This document shows, piece by piece, positions 15,990 through 24,132 of a stretch of 34,630 nt of DNA (position 1 is its first letter; the number at the start of each line of letters is the position of its first letter). The notes beneath the pieces are model-generated. The model worked only from the letters and a program-made list of their open reading frames with translations. It ran no database searches and had not been told where the DNA came from. The stretch lies in contig JAAEQP010001430.1 of assembly GCA_024231375.1 (NCBI GenBank), forward strand, positions 1 through 34,630. The letters run 5' to 3'. The position numbers and the translations under genes are program-made. The stretch comes from a bacterium. GTDB taxonomy: Bacteria; Hydrogenedentota; Hydrogenedentia; Hydrogenedentiales; SLHB01.

Positions 15990-17179
15990 CGATTACCAAC
16001 GTCAGAAGCATCTTGACAGCCCCGGGCGGCATCGGCCTCGTTGTTGTGAAGGTGGAGACGTCCGAACCGGGCCTCTACGGTCTCGGATGCGCGACGTTCA
16101 CGCAACGCGCGCTTGCGGTCTGTACTGCCGTAGACGACTATCTGGCGCCGCTGCTGGTCGGCCGCGATCCGGACCGAATCGAGGACCTCTGGCACTTGTG
16201 CATGGTGAACAGCTACTGGCGCAACGGGCCCGTGCTCAACAACGCCGTGTCGGGCGTGGACATGGCGCTGTGGGACATCAAAGGCAAACGCGCGGGCATG
16301 CCTGTGTACCAATTGCTGGGCGGCAAGTGCCGAGAGGCGGCGGCCGTGTACCGGCATGCCGACGGGAACAGCCCCCAGGAAGTGCTTGACCGGGTGCTTG
16401 CCTATCAGGAGGAAGGCTATCAGTACGTGCGGTGCCAGATAGGGGGCTACGGCGGCGTGGGCCGCAATCCGAAGCGTCCCGAAGGGGCCATGCCAGGCGC
16501 GTACTTTGACCCGGAGGTGTACGTGCGCACAGTGCCGGATATGTTCGAGCACATACGTTCCAACGCCGACCCGGCGCTACAACTGCTCCACGACGTGCAT
16601 GAGCGGCTGCATCCCATTGAGGCGGTGCGGTTCGCCAAGGCGCTGGAGCCGTATCGACTGTTCTTCCTCGAGGACCTTCTGGCGCCGGAAGACGTGGATT
16701 GGTTCGAGCGGGTTCGGCAACAAGCCGCCGTGCCGCTGGCCATGGGCGAACTCTTCTCCAATCCCATGGAGTGGAAGCGCCTCATCGCGGACCGCCTTAT
16801 CGATTTTGTCCGCGTTCACCTCAGCGCCATCGGCGGCATAACGCCCGCGCGCAAACTCGCGGCCCTGTGCGAAGCATTCGGCGTGCGCACAGCGTGGCAC
16901 GGTCCGGGCGACGTGTCGCCGGTCGGCCATGCGGCCAACCTCCACCTGGATTTGGTCTGTCAGAACTTCGGCGTCCAGGAATTGGCAGGGTTCTCAGACC
17001 CCGTGCGAGAGGTGTTCTCAGGATGTCCGGAGGTACGGGGCGGCTATCTCTATCCGAACGAAGACCCGGGCCTCGGCGTCGATCTCGACGAAGGGTGCGC
17101 GGCCAAGTATCCTGTAGAGGCTGCGACGGTGGAATGGACGCAGACCCGGCTGCCTGACGGCACAATCGTGCGTCCGTAG
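15986..17179 (+). CDS. Enolase-superfamily enzyme, D-mannonate dehydratase (ManD/RspA)-like
   Basis: A 397-residue enzyme of the mandelate racemase/muconate lactonizing group, starting at ATG 15986 in a 4-bp overlap with the methyltransferase. The N-terminal capping domain has SGVDMALWDIKGKRAGMPVY. The barrel shows the ManD-type metal and catalytic segments HDVHERLHP, FFLEDLLAPEDVDWFE, PLAMGELFSNPMEWKRLI, VHLSAIGGITPARKLAAL and HGPGDVSPVGHAANLHLDL. The tail FGVQE ... LYPNEDPGLGVDLDE also matches ManD. Characterised members dehydrate D-mannonate or D-gluconate to 2-keto-3-deoxygluconate; others have low activity and unknown substrates. Pairing with a sugar ABC transporter fits sugar-acid catabolism. 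Confidence 0.88.
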   Translation: MTITNVRSILTAPGGIGLVVVKVETSEPGLYGLGCATFTQRALAVCTAVDDYLAPLLVGRDPDRIEDLWHLCMVNSYWRNGPVLNNAVSGVDMALWDIKGKRAGMPVYQLLGGKCREAAAVYRHADGNSPQEVLDRVLAYQEEGYQYVRCQIGGYGGVGRNPKRPEGAMPGAYFDPEVYVRTVPDMFEHIRSNADPALQLLHDVHERLHPIEAVRFAKALEPYRLFFLEDLLAPEDVDWFERVRQQAAVPLAMGELFSNPMEWKRLIADRLIDFVRVHLSAIGGITPARKLAALCEAFGVRTAWHGPGDVSPVGHAANLHLDLVCQNFGVQELAGFSDPVREVFSGCPEVRGGYLYPNEDPGLGVDLDEGCAAKYPVEAATVEWTQTRLPDGTIVRP

Positions 17180-17218
17180 GGGACGGCACCGCGTTCATCC
17201 GACAAGAAGGACGAGACC

Positions 17219-17602
17219 ATGGTGAAGCTTCTGATGGTGGCGACAGGCGGGGCGGTCGGCGCGGTACTTCGGTACCTCGTGTCGGGTTGGACCCAGAAAC
17301 TCACGGGTGGATCCCTTCCGTGGGGCACCTTCGCGGTGAACATTCTCGGTTGCCTGGCGCTCGGATTTCTGGGGGCCGTCTTCACCCGTTTCGTGCCCGT
17401 GCGTGAGGAATACCGACTGCTCCTGCTGGTGGGCGGTCTGGGCGCGTTCACCACCTTCTCGACCTTCGGCTTCGAAACCTTTGCTCTGCTCAATGATGGA
17501 CAGCGAGGCCTGGCCCTCGCCAACGTCCTGCTGAGCAACGCCGCCGGACTGGCGGCTGTCTGGATCGCCTATCGTCTTGCCGAACGAACCTACGGAGCGT
17601 AG
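17219..17602 (+). CDS. crcB: CrcB/Fluc fluoride channel
   Basis: A 127-residue membrane protein with four hydrophobic helices. The family hallmarks are GGAVGAVLRYLVS near the start, PWGTFAVNILGCLALGF (the GTxxVN-xxG motif) and GGLGAFTTFSTFGFE with the pore phenylalanines and the TTFS Na+ site. Fluc proteins are small dual-topology dimers that export fluoride. AAGAAGGACG precedes ATG 17219. The gene starts 39 bp after the ManD-like gene and is followed at once by a DUF190 gene, a common pairing. No fluoride riboswitch is recognisable in the short leader. Confidence 0.92.
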   Translation: MVKLLMVATGGAVGAVLRYLVSGWTQKLTGGSLPWGTFAVNILGCLALGFLGAVFTRFVPVREEYRLLLLVGGLGAFTTFSTFGFETFALLNDGQRGLALANVLLSNAAGLAAVWIAYRLAERTYGA

Positions 17603-17606
17603 CGCC

Positions 17607-17945
17607 ATGAAGATTCCGGAGAACGGTCATCTGCTGCGAATCTACCTGGGCGAGGCCGACAAGTGGCACGGCAAGCCACTCTACGCGGCCATCGTCGACA
17701 AGGCCCGTGAACTGCACATGGCGGGCGCGACGGTGTTGCGCGGTCCGCTGGGGTTTGGCGCGAAAGCCCACCTGCACACGGCGAAGCTGTTGCGCTTGTC
17801 GGAAGACCTGCCCATGGTCATTGAGATCGTCGACAGCAGAGAGAAGATCGACACCTTAATGCCCCATATCGACGAGATGCTTAGGGACGGGCTTGTCACG
17901 CTGCATCCGGTCGAGGTGGTTCACTACCGGGCAGAGAAGGACTAG
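17607..17945 (+). CDS. DUF190 (PII-like) protein partner of CrcB
   Basis: A 112-residue soluble protein. ATG 17607 (MKIPENGHLLRIYLGE) is the likely start, four bases after the crcB stop. The family pattern is clear: LRIYLGEADKWHGKPLY, IVDKARELHMAGATVLRGPL, GFG, then LPMVIEIVDSREKIDTLMP. DUF190 proteins adopt a PII-like ferredoxin fold and are often found next to crcB, where they are presumed to regulate or assist the channel; the mechanism is unproven. The gene ends the long plus-strand run. The convergent RCC1-repeat gene ends 133 bp further on. Confidence 0.9.
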   Translation: MKIPENGHLLRIYLGEADKWHGKPLYAAIVDKARELHMAGATVLRGPLGFGAKAHLHTAKLLRLSEDLPMVIEIVDSREKIDTLMPHIDEMLRDGLVTLHPVEVVHYRAEKD

Positions 17946-18078
17946 GCCCGGACAACAAGACATCACGCTGGCCTTGCACGATTCAGGCATGCGTCGATAG
18001 CGAAGGGACCGCTGCCAGCCCACTAAGGCTCACGGCGGCCCCTCGCCTGCGGTATCTGCGAGTGCGATTCGGGTCTGT

Positions 18079-20733
18079 CTAGTGATGCCTTCTACCGTGC
18101 TGGTTCCTACCGCCGTTGCCCTTGCCGTGGCACTTGCCTTTGCCGTCCCCCTCACCCTTGCCGCGTTTCCCGCGTCCTCGTGAACGACACTTCTTGGCCT
18201 CTTCGATGGGGCCTATTGCCTCCACGATGCGGTCCACACGCCCAACGATCTCGTCCGCCGTTTCTGCGTCGATCTTCTTGTCGTACTGGGCCAGGACATG
18301 ATTGACCATGGCGTTCAGGTTGTTCAGCGCAACCCTGTTCGCGTTCGGCCGTTCCGTCGCTAACCAGGTGCGGGCCATTCCTACCTTCACGAGAAGACAC
18401 CGGCCAATGGCCGGTGCGATAAGGCCAGCATCGGTCGCGTCCAGGATGAACTGTTCCAGACTCGCCAGTTGGTCCTCTACCGAAGCCGCAACAATCGTCA
18501 CCGTAACCGTGGCGCTACTGGACGCGCCTGCCGCGTCGGTGACCGTCAATCGCGCGGTGTACGGACCGCCCAGAAGGTACAGAGCTTCGATCTCCACGCC
18601 ATCCGCATCGACTTCGCCATCATCGGTGAAGTCCCACGAGTAGGTCAGGACATCGTCGTCGAGATCGGTGGACCCGTTTGCGCTGAGCGTAACCGCCGTT
18701 CCGTTCCAATGCGTTTCGTCGAGCTCGACGGACTCCTGCCCGTTCACCAGCGCCACGGCCACCGGCGGGTCGTTCACTGGATTCACGGTGATAGTCACGG
18801 TCGCCACATTGGAGTCGGCGAGGCCGTCGTTCACCATGAAGGTCAACTCGTCGGGACCGAAGGAGTCCGCATCCGGAGTATAGAGCAGGTCGGGGGCCGC
18901 GCCTTCAAGCGTGCCGTGGACCGGCAACGACAGAAGTGTGTAATCCAGAGGATCCCCGTCCTCGTCGACGGCATCCAAGATGAATGAGAGTGGCGTATCC
19001 TCGTCAGTCATCACCGCGCCGTCGTAGGCCACGGGTTCGCGATTGGTGACTTGCGGCACAACCAAGGCGCCACTGTGGAACCATCCGCAGGCGATCTTCA
19101 CGAAATCAACATCGCTGGGGGCTTCGCACTGGCCATAACCGTTGTAGCCCCATGCCACGATGGAGCCATCGGCACGAATAGCCATGCTGTGGTTGCTGCC
19201 CGCGTCGATGGCGACAAAATCGTTGCCGTCGGGCGCATCGGCCTGTCCGTAACTACTACGACCCCACGTCGCAATGGAACCGTCGGCGCGGATCGCCAAG
19301 CCATGCCATGTCCCCGCAGCTACCGCCACGTAGTCGTTCCCAGCCGGAACATCGCATTCACCGTAGTCATTGTCTCCCCAAGCAGTGAGCGATCCGTCCG
19401 CGCGCAATGCGACCGTGTGCCAGCCGCTCGCGGAAATCGCCACGAAGTCCGACGAAGTTGGGCGGCCCTGTTGTGCCAGGGCGTCACCCCATCCCGTCAG
19501 GCTCCCGTCACCCCGGAGACACGTGTTGAAGCCCACGCCGGCCGCGATGGCCACAATATTGGGCGCCATGGTCTGGGGAGGGATGCTCTCCCGTTTGGTA
19601 TTTCTACCCCATACCGCGACGGATCCGTCGGATCTGAGGGCCAATGTGTGCCACGACGTGCTTGAGAGGGCCACGACACCGTCAACGGTGGGCACCGCGC
19701 ACTGGCCGTAGTAATTGTCGCCCCATACGCTGATCGTGCCATCGGCATACAGTGCGGAAGAGTGCCAATAGGCGGGCTCGATTTGCAGGATGTCCGATGT
19801 GGACGGCCCCGCGCACTGGCCGAAGTTGTCTCGCCCCCAAAGGACGAGTTCACTGTCCGCCTTCATGGCGAGTGCATGCCACGTCCCCGCGGCGATGGCC
19901 GTGTACGGCCCTTCCTCAGGTACGGCGCACTGCTCATAGTCACTTCTGCCCCAAGCCGCAAGCGAACCGTCGTCGCGCAATGCAAGACTGTACTCGGCGC
20001 CGGCGCCGACCGCCTTGAAACCACCTTCTTCGGGCACATCGCACTGGCCATACTCGTTGCCACCCCATGCAGCGACGGTCCCATTGACGGTTAACGCGAG
20101 GCTGTGGCGTCCGCCCGCGGCGATGGCCTTGAACAGGCCCTCTTGGGGGACGTCGCACTGCCCCGAACCGTTCGAACCCCACACCGCCAGGGAGCCGTCC
20201 ACGCGTAGCGCCAGGGCATGGTCATCCCCGGCCGCGATGGCCTTGTAGCCGCCGTCGGAAGGTACGTCACATTGACTGTTGCCATTGAATCCCCATGCCA
20301 CGAGCGTGCCGTTCGCTCGCAACGCCACGCCGAACGCGGCGCCAGCCGCGATAGCCTTGAAGTCGTTGCCCTCGGGCACGTCGCACTGTCCATCCGCATC
20401 GAGACCCCACGCTACCAGCGAACCGTCGGCCCGCAAGGCCACGCCAAATCCCAGTCCTGCCGCGACGGCTTTGAAGTTGTTGCCGGAAGGTTCATCGAGC
20501 TGACCGTAGAGGTTGTCTCCCCAGGCGTATAGAGAACCGTTGGACCGTATGGCCACCGAGAATCCATTGCCCGCGGCAACGGTTCGGAAGCTTGTCCCGG
20601 CAGGAACGTTGCACTGCGCTTGCCCGTTGTCGCCCCAGGCAACGAGGGAGTCTGCCTCGACGCGTGATGCAGGGACGAAGACGACGCCAAATGCCAAGGC
20701 GACGGCTCCTATGTGTAGCAGTACCTTTTTCAT
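18079..20733 (-). CDS. Secreted RCC1-repeat protein with cadherin-like and PKD domains and a basic tail
   Basis: An 884-residue exported protein. The signal peptide is MKKVLLHIGAVALAFGVVFV followed by PASRVEA; AGGGGAG precedes ATG 20733. Residues ~28-555 hold 14 RCC1-like units of about 38 residues with the pattern 'GSLxAWGxNxxGQCDVP', then 'FxAIAAGxxHxLALRxDG'. Fourteen units would fit two seven-bladed propellers. Next come a cadherin/Big-type domain (~560-650: NREPVAYDG...DEDTPLSF...VNDGLADSN) and a PKD-like domain (~655-745, ending YTARLTVTDAAGAS). A helical segment and a low-complexity Gly/Lys/Arg/His tail rich in KGKGKxxGK patterns close the protein. Bacterial RCC1 proteins of this kind are surface or secreted adhesion/scaffold proteins; the role here is unknown. 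It is transcribed alone. Confidence 0.88.
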   Translation of the reverse strand: MKKVLLHIGAVALAFGVVFVPASRVEADSLVAWGDNGQAQCNVPAGTSFRTVAAGNGFSVAIRSNGSLYAWGDNLYGQLDEPSGNNFKAVAAGLGFGVALRADGSLVAWGLDADGQCDVPEGNDFKAIAAGAAFGVALRANGTLVAWGFNGNSQCDVPSDGGYKAIAAGDDHALALRVDGSLAVWGSNGSGQCDVPQEGLFKAIAAGGRHSLALTVNGTVAAWGGNEYGQCDVPEEGGFKAVGAGAEYSLALRDDGSLAAWGRSDYEQCAVPEEGPYTAIAAGTWHALAMKADSELVLWGRDNFGQCAGPSTSDILQIEPAYWHSSALYADGTISVWGDNYYGQCAVPTVDGVVALSSTSWHTLALRSDGSVAVWGRNTKRESIPPQTMAPNIVAIAAGVGFNTCLRGDGSLTGWGDALAQQGRPTSSDFVAISASGWHTVALRADGSLTAWGDNDYGECDVPAGNDYVAVAAGTWHGLAIRADGSIATWGRSSYGQADAPDGNDFVAIDAGSNHSMAIRADGSIVAWGYNGYGQCEAPSDVDFVKIACGWFHSGALVVPQVTNREPVAYDGAVMTDEDTPLSFILDAVDEDGDPLDYTLLSLPVHGTLEGAAPDLLYTPDADSFGPDELTFMVNDGLADSNVATVTITVNPVNDPPVAVALVNGQESVELDETHWNGTAVTLSANGSTDLDDDVLTYSWDFTDDGEVDADGVEIEALYLLGGPYTARLTVTDAAGASSSATVTVTIVAASVEDQLASLEQFILDATDAGLIAPAIGRCLLVKVGMARTWLATERPNANRVALNNLNAMVNHVLAQYDKKIDAETADEIVGRVDRIVEAIGPIEEAKKCRSRGRGKRGKGEGDGKGKCHGKGNGGRNQHGRRHH

Positions 20734-21152
20734 TTCTACCGCTCCCCTGTTCCCAGGAGTGAATCCGAGTGGTCACTGAACCGCCCGGGGCCTCCTGCCA
20801 GCATTCGCCAGCCAACTTCGCTCTCCGCCTCCCGCGCCTGACGGGTTTGACACGTCCCAAGACGGCCGGTACCGGTTTCCGCGGGGTTCTACAGATGCAG
20901 TTTGCGTTCCAAGATGCCTCTGGTTTCCGCAAGGGTTGTGTGGCAGGAGAGTTACGGGAAACAAAGGGAGGGAAGAGCTGTCTGAGAAAGGACAAGAAGC
21001 GCCCTTGGCGTTCGTCATATTGACAGATTTCTGTCACCTCAAGTGCCGAAGATCGGCCACCACGAGAGGAAAGTTGTCAGATCTGAGCACTTATTGGCGG
21101 AGAGAAGGCTGTGGCGTGGAGAATCCCGGACGTTTGGTCGCCGGGGGAGGGC
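20734..21152. other. 419-bp intergenic region between two minus-strand genes
   Basis: No convincing gene is visible on either strand; the short frames here lack start signals and biased codon use. The part next to 20733 holds the ribosome binding site of the RCC1-repeat gene. A 16-bp near-perfect dyad lies at 21021-21036 and is listed separately. I see no clear -35/-10 pair or strong terminator. Confidence 0.5.
21021..21036. promoter_or_regulatory. 16-bp dyad, possible operator
   Basis: TGACAGA-TT-TCTGTCA: perfect 7-bp inverted arms around a 2-bp centre, about 290 bp upstream of the RCC1-repeat start and about 115 bp past the sulfotransferase stop. Such compact dyads are typical binding sites of dimeric regulators. 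Without a second copy or a known regulator the assignment is tentative. Confidence 0.3.
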
Positions 21153-22361
21153 CTACCCCGCCTTCTTCGCTTGTTCCAGCGGGATGATGGCGTCGCCTTC
21201 GCTGATGGGCGGGGTGCGGTCGAACCGGAAGTGGTCGAAGATGTCGCCGAAATCCTCAAGAATCTTCTGGGGCGTGAGTTCGTACTGTGCAAGCGAGTAC
21301 TTGTGTTTGCTCTCGTAGGTGAGGGATTTCTGGCGCTCGGCTTCGAGCACGTCGGCGAACTCGGGGCCCACCTCAAGCCCGAACTTGTCGTACAGGGCCT
21401 CGATGGCCGCACGGGGATCGCCCACAAGGGTGTCGTACTTGAGCAGCGAATACCGTTCGTCCGGCCACAAAGGGAACCGATTCATGGGGTGTCGGTACCA
21501 GTTTCCGGCCATGTCGAGCACCATGTCGCGAAAGGTGAGTCCCTGGGGATCATTGTCGAAACGTTCCCACGAGAAGGTGAGGAAGCTCATGAGTGAGGGG
21601 ATGGCTTCATAGGGACGACGGACGCTGCACACGGCTTTGCCGTCGGGGAAGTACTCGTTAAGCGCATCGACCTTGGGACTGAAGGCAGGGTTCTTCGACA
21701 GGAAGTGGCGGTCCGTACCGTGGACATAGAGGTGGCGCTTCACGCAGTCGCGGTAGAAGGTCATGATGCGTTGCTGGTGCTCGACCGGCGTTTGCGTGTC
21801 GAAATGGGCCAAGTGCCACATTGCCTCAGGGAAGGGGAAGGCGAACAGCAGAAAGATGGACGCGAAGATGGGGAACAGGACAAGGTCGTCTTCTTCCGGT
21901 TCCAGGAAGCTCACCTTGTGAATCTTGCGCACACTGGCGAAGATGCGGGTGTCGGCCGCCTTCACGATTCTGTACCCGAATCCGCCCAGGGCTCGGTCGA
22001 TAGCGCCCAAGGCCAGGAAGAACTTGCGCTCGATCACGGCCGGCGCCAGCACCATTTCCCAGAGGTCCATGGTGGTGAAATTCTCGGTGTCCTTGCTCAA
22101 TACCCGGTGCAGGAAGGTGGTGCCGCTTCGGGGGATACCCAGGATGAACACCGGTTCCTCGATCTCGATGGACCGATAACCCGGAAAGAACAGGTCATCG
22201 AGCAGAAACGCGATCCGATGGACGATCTGGGCGATAACAAAGACGGGGACGAATGCGCAGAGCACGCCGAAGCGCCTCCACGTGAACCGGGCATGACTGC
22301 CGCGGCTGTGAAACAGCGTAAGCTTCAGCAATCTAACGAGAACGGGGAAACCTGAACCCAT
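21153..22361 (-). CDS. Sulfotransferase family protein
   Basis: A 402-residue protein with an N-terminal hydrophobic segment (FGVLCAFVPVFVIAQIV, about residues 32-48) that may anchor it in the membrane. GGAGGTCAC directly precedes ATG 22361. The PAPS 5'-phosphosulfate loop is FILGIPRSGTTFLHRVLS at about residue 72-89, and the 3'-phosphate site is CSVRRPYEAIPSLMSF. HFLSKNPAFSPKVDAL and YSLLKYDTLVGDPRAAIEAL are further family segments. Such enzymes move sulfate from PAPS to hydroxyl groups of carbohydrates, lipids or small molecules; the acceptor is unknown. No PAPS synthesis gene is in the window. It is divergent from the Gfo/Idh operon. Confidence 0.88.
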   Translation of the reverse strand: MGSGFPVLVRLLKLTLFHSRGSHARFTWRRFGVLCAFVPVFVIAQIVHRIAFLLDDLFFPGYRSIEIEEPVFILGIPRSGTTFLHRVLSKDTENFTTMDLWEMVLAPAVIERKFFLALGAIDRALGGFGYRIVKAADTRIFASVRKIHKVSFLEPEEDDLVLFPIFASIFLLFAFPFPEAMWHLAHFDTQTPVEHQQRIMTFYRDCVKRHLYVHGTDRHFLSKNPAFSPKVDALNEYFPDGKAVCSVRRPYEAIPSLMSFLTFSWERFDNDPQGLTFRDMVLDMAGNWYRHPMNRFPLWPDERYSLLKYDTLVGDPRAAIEALYDKFGLEVGPEFADVLEAERQKSLTYESKHKYSLAQYELTPQKILEDFGDIFDHFRFDRTPPISEGDAIIPLEQAKKAG

Positions 22362-22730
22362 GTGACCTCCTGAATCGAATACACAACTCCGTGCTTAATC
22401 AGACCGGTATCCGAGTGCGGCGGTTTCGAAATGGGCCGTACGACGTGAGCCATTCCCCCCTGTCGGCTCGTCGTGAGAGCGTGGCACATCCGCTACGAGA
22501 CATGCGGCGCCCTCTTGGCTGGTCCATCGTGATAGTACCACGACACACATGGATACGCCAAGCGCTCCGCGCCCTGAGCTGCACCAGGCAGGAGGGGCGA
22601 TCACCGCATTGGGCGCGCCAATCCGCAACATCGCCGGCCTTTGAATTCGTTCCCGTTTCCGGTACCATATAGGCCCTTGGAATCAGATAACGGTCAGACC
22701 GTTGAAACCCACCCTGACGGAGGAAGTTCC
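22362..22730. other. 369-bp divergent intergenic region
   Basis: This lies between the sulfotransferase (minus) and the Gfo/Idh gene (plus) and must hold promoters for both. No coding sequence or repeat is apparent. Near the plus-strand gene a weak TTGAAT (22641-22646) and TACCAT (22663-22668) pair with 16-bp spacing is the best promoter candidate; each hexamer matches the sigma-70 consensus at four of six positions. Confidence 0.4.
22641..22668 (+). promoter_or_regulatory. Candidate sigma-70-like promoter for the Gfo/Idh-DUF1080 operon
   Basis: TTGAAT, 16 bp, TACCAT, ending about 60 bp upstream of ATG 22731. Both hexamers are imperfect, so this is only a plausible placement from spacing and position. 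Confidence 0.2.
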
Positions 22731-24119
22731 ATGAGCAAGAAGAAGAACGTGAGCCGCCGCGATTTCATGAAGGGTGCGGCCCAGGGCGCCGCGGGCACCG
22801 CGGCGGTCGGTGTCACCGCCAAGGCCGCGGCGGGCACCAAGGTGTACAAGTCGATTCTCCCGCAAACGGTGATCGGCGCGAACGAAGTCATCCGCACCGG
22901 CCACATCGGCACGGGCATTATGGGCTTCGGAAACCTGCGGTACGTGCTGCAGCGCGACGATATGCTGCCGGTCGCTGTCTGCGACATCTATCCGCCGCAC
23001 AAAATGCGCGCAGCCCAGATGGCGGGACAGAAGAATCCCGACATCACCAACCATCACCACTATGAAGAGATCATCGAGAACAAGGACGTCGATGCAGTCG
23101 TCATCGCCACGTCCGACCACTGGCACGCCTTGCCCGCCATCGCGGCGTGCGACGCAGGCAAGGCGGTGTACTGCGAGAAGCCGATGACCACGACCATCGA
23201 CGAGGCGCGGCACGTGCTCGCCGCCGCCAAGCGCAACAACACCATATTCCAGGGCGGCACGCTCCAGCGGAGCGGCGAAGCCCTCCAGGAAGCGGTCCAG
23301 ATGCTGCGGGATGGCTACATCGGCGACGTGTTCCACGTGGATACGTGGTACCACGATGGCAACCTGCCGCCCGGGCTCGGCAAGCCCGAAGACGGCGACC
23401 CGCCGGAAGGCTGCGACTGGGATCTGCACCAGGGCTGGGTCGGGCGCGTTCCGTTCAACGAAAACCGCTGGCTCTATAGCTTCCGTTTCTTCCTTGACTA
23501 CGCCGGCGGTCGCCTGACCGACTGGGGCGTACACCTGGTGGACATCGCCATGTGGGCCTTGAACGAAGGAAACGAGATGCCCAAGTCGGTGACGGCACAG
23601 GGCGGCAACTTCGCCATGCTCGACAACCGGACGACGCCGGACACCTTCGACACCACCTGGGAATTCGACAAGTACACCGTCAACTTCGGGCACCGCGCTG
23701 CCAACGCGTACCCCGAGGCCAAGGAATCGAGCCATGGCATGGTGTTCCATGGCTGGAAGGGCACGCTGGTCATGAGCCGCGCCGGGTACAAGGTGTACCC
23801 GCAGGAGCGCAAAGCCAAGACAGGCGCGACCATCCCCGTGTGCGCGGAGAAGGAATTGGTGCAGAAGGGCAACCTCTACGCCCTTCACTTCGCCAATTTC
23901 GCCGAGTCCATCAAGGAAGGCAAGCAGCCGGTGAGCAATGCCCAGGCGTTGTACAACAGCACCGTGGCGTGCCATATGGCGACGTGCGCGTACGTGGGCG
24001 GCGGCAAACTGTTCTGGGACAACGACACCGAGAAGTTCGTCGGCGGCGACCCGGAAGCGACCAAGAAAGCGAACGAGTGGGCCTATCGTCCGTACGAGAA
24101 CGGGTACAAGCTTGCCTAG
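22731..24119 (+). CDS. Tat-exported Gfo/Idh/MocA family oxidoreductase
   Basis: A 462-residue protein; GGAGGAAG precedes ATG 22731. The twin-arginine signal is SRRDFMKGAAQGAAG, so it should fold with its nucleotide cofactor before export. The Rossmann core has GHIGTGIMGFGN, then VVIATSDHWHALPAIAACDA and the catalytic EKP motif (YCEKPMTTTIDEA). The C-terminal domain has RWLYSFRFFLDYAGGRLTDW, then GVHLVDIAMWAL, with the conserved Asp and His. Exported members oxidise or reduce sugars and glycosides, in several cases making 3-keto-sugars. The next gene, 13 bp away, has two 3-keto-glycoside hydrolase-type domains, so a periplasmic oxidation-then-cleavage route is likely, though inferred. Confidence 0.92.
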   Translation: MSKKKNVSRRDFMKGAAQGAAGTAAVGVTAKAAAGTKVYKSILPQTVIGANEVIRTGHIGTGIMGFGNLRYVLQRDDMLPVAVCDIYPPHKMRAAQMAGQKNPDITNHHHYEEIIENKDVDAVVIATSDHWHALPAIAACDAGKAVYCEKPMTTTIDEARHVLAAAKRNNTIFQGGTLQRSGEALQEAVQMLRDGYIGDVFHVDTWYHDGNLPPGLGKPEDGDPPEGCDWDLHQGWVGRVPFNENRWLYSFRFFLDYAGGRLTDWGVHLVDIAMWALNEGNEMPKSVTAQGGNFAMLDNRTTPDTFDTTWEFDKYTVNFGHRAANAYPEAKESSHGMVFHGWKGTLVMSRAGYKVYPQERKAKTGATIPVCAEKELVQKGNLYALHFANFAESIKEGKQPVSNAQALYNSTVACHMATCAYVGGGKLFWDNDTEKFVGGDPEATKKANEWAYRPYENGYKLA

Positions 24120-24132
24120 AAAGGGTGCCGTC

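Noticed and set aside
17180..17218. Fluoride riboswitch ahead of crcB
   Set aside because: The leader is only 39 bp and lacks the conserved pseudoknot sequence pieces.
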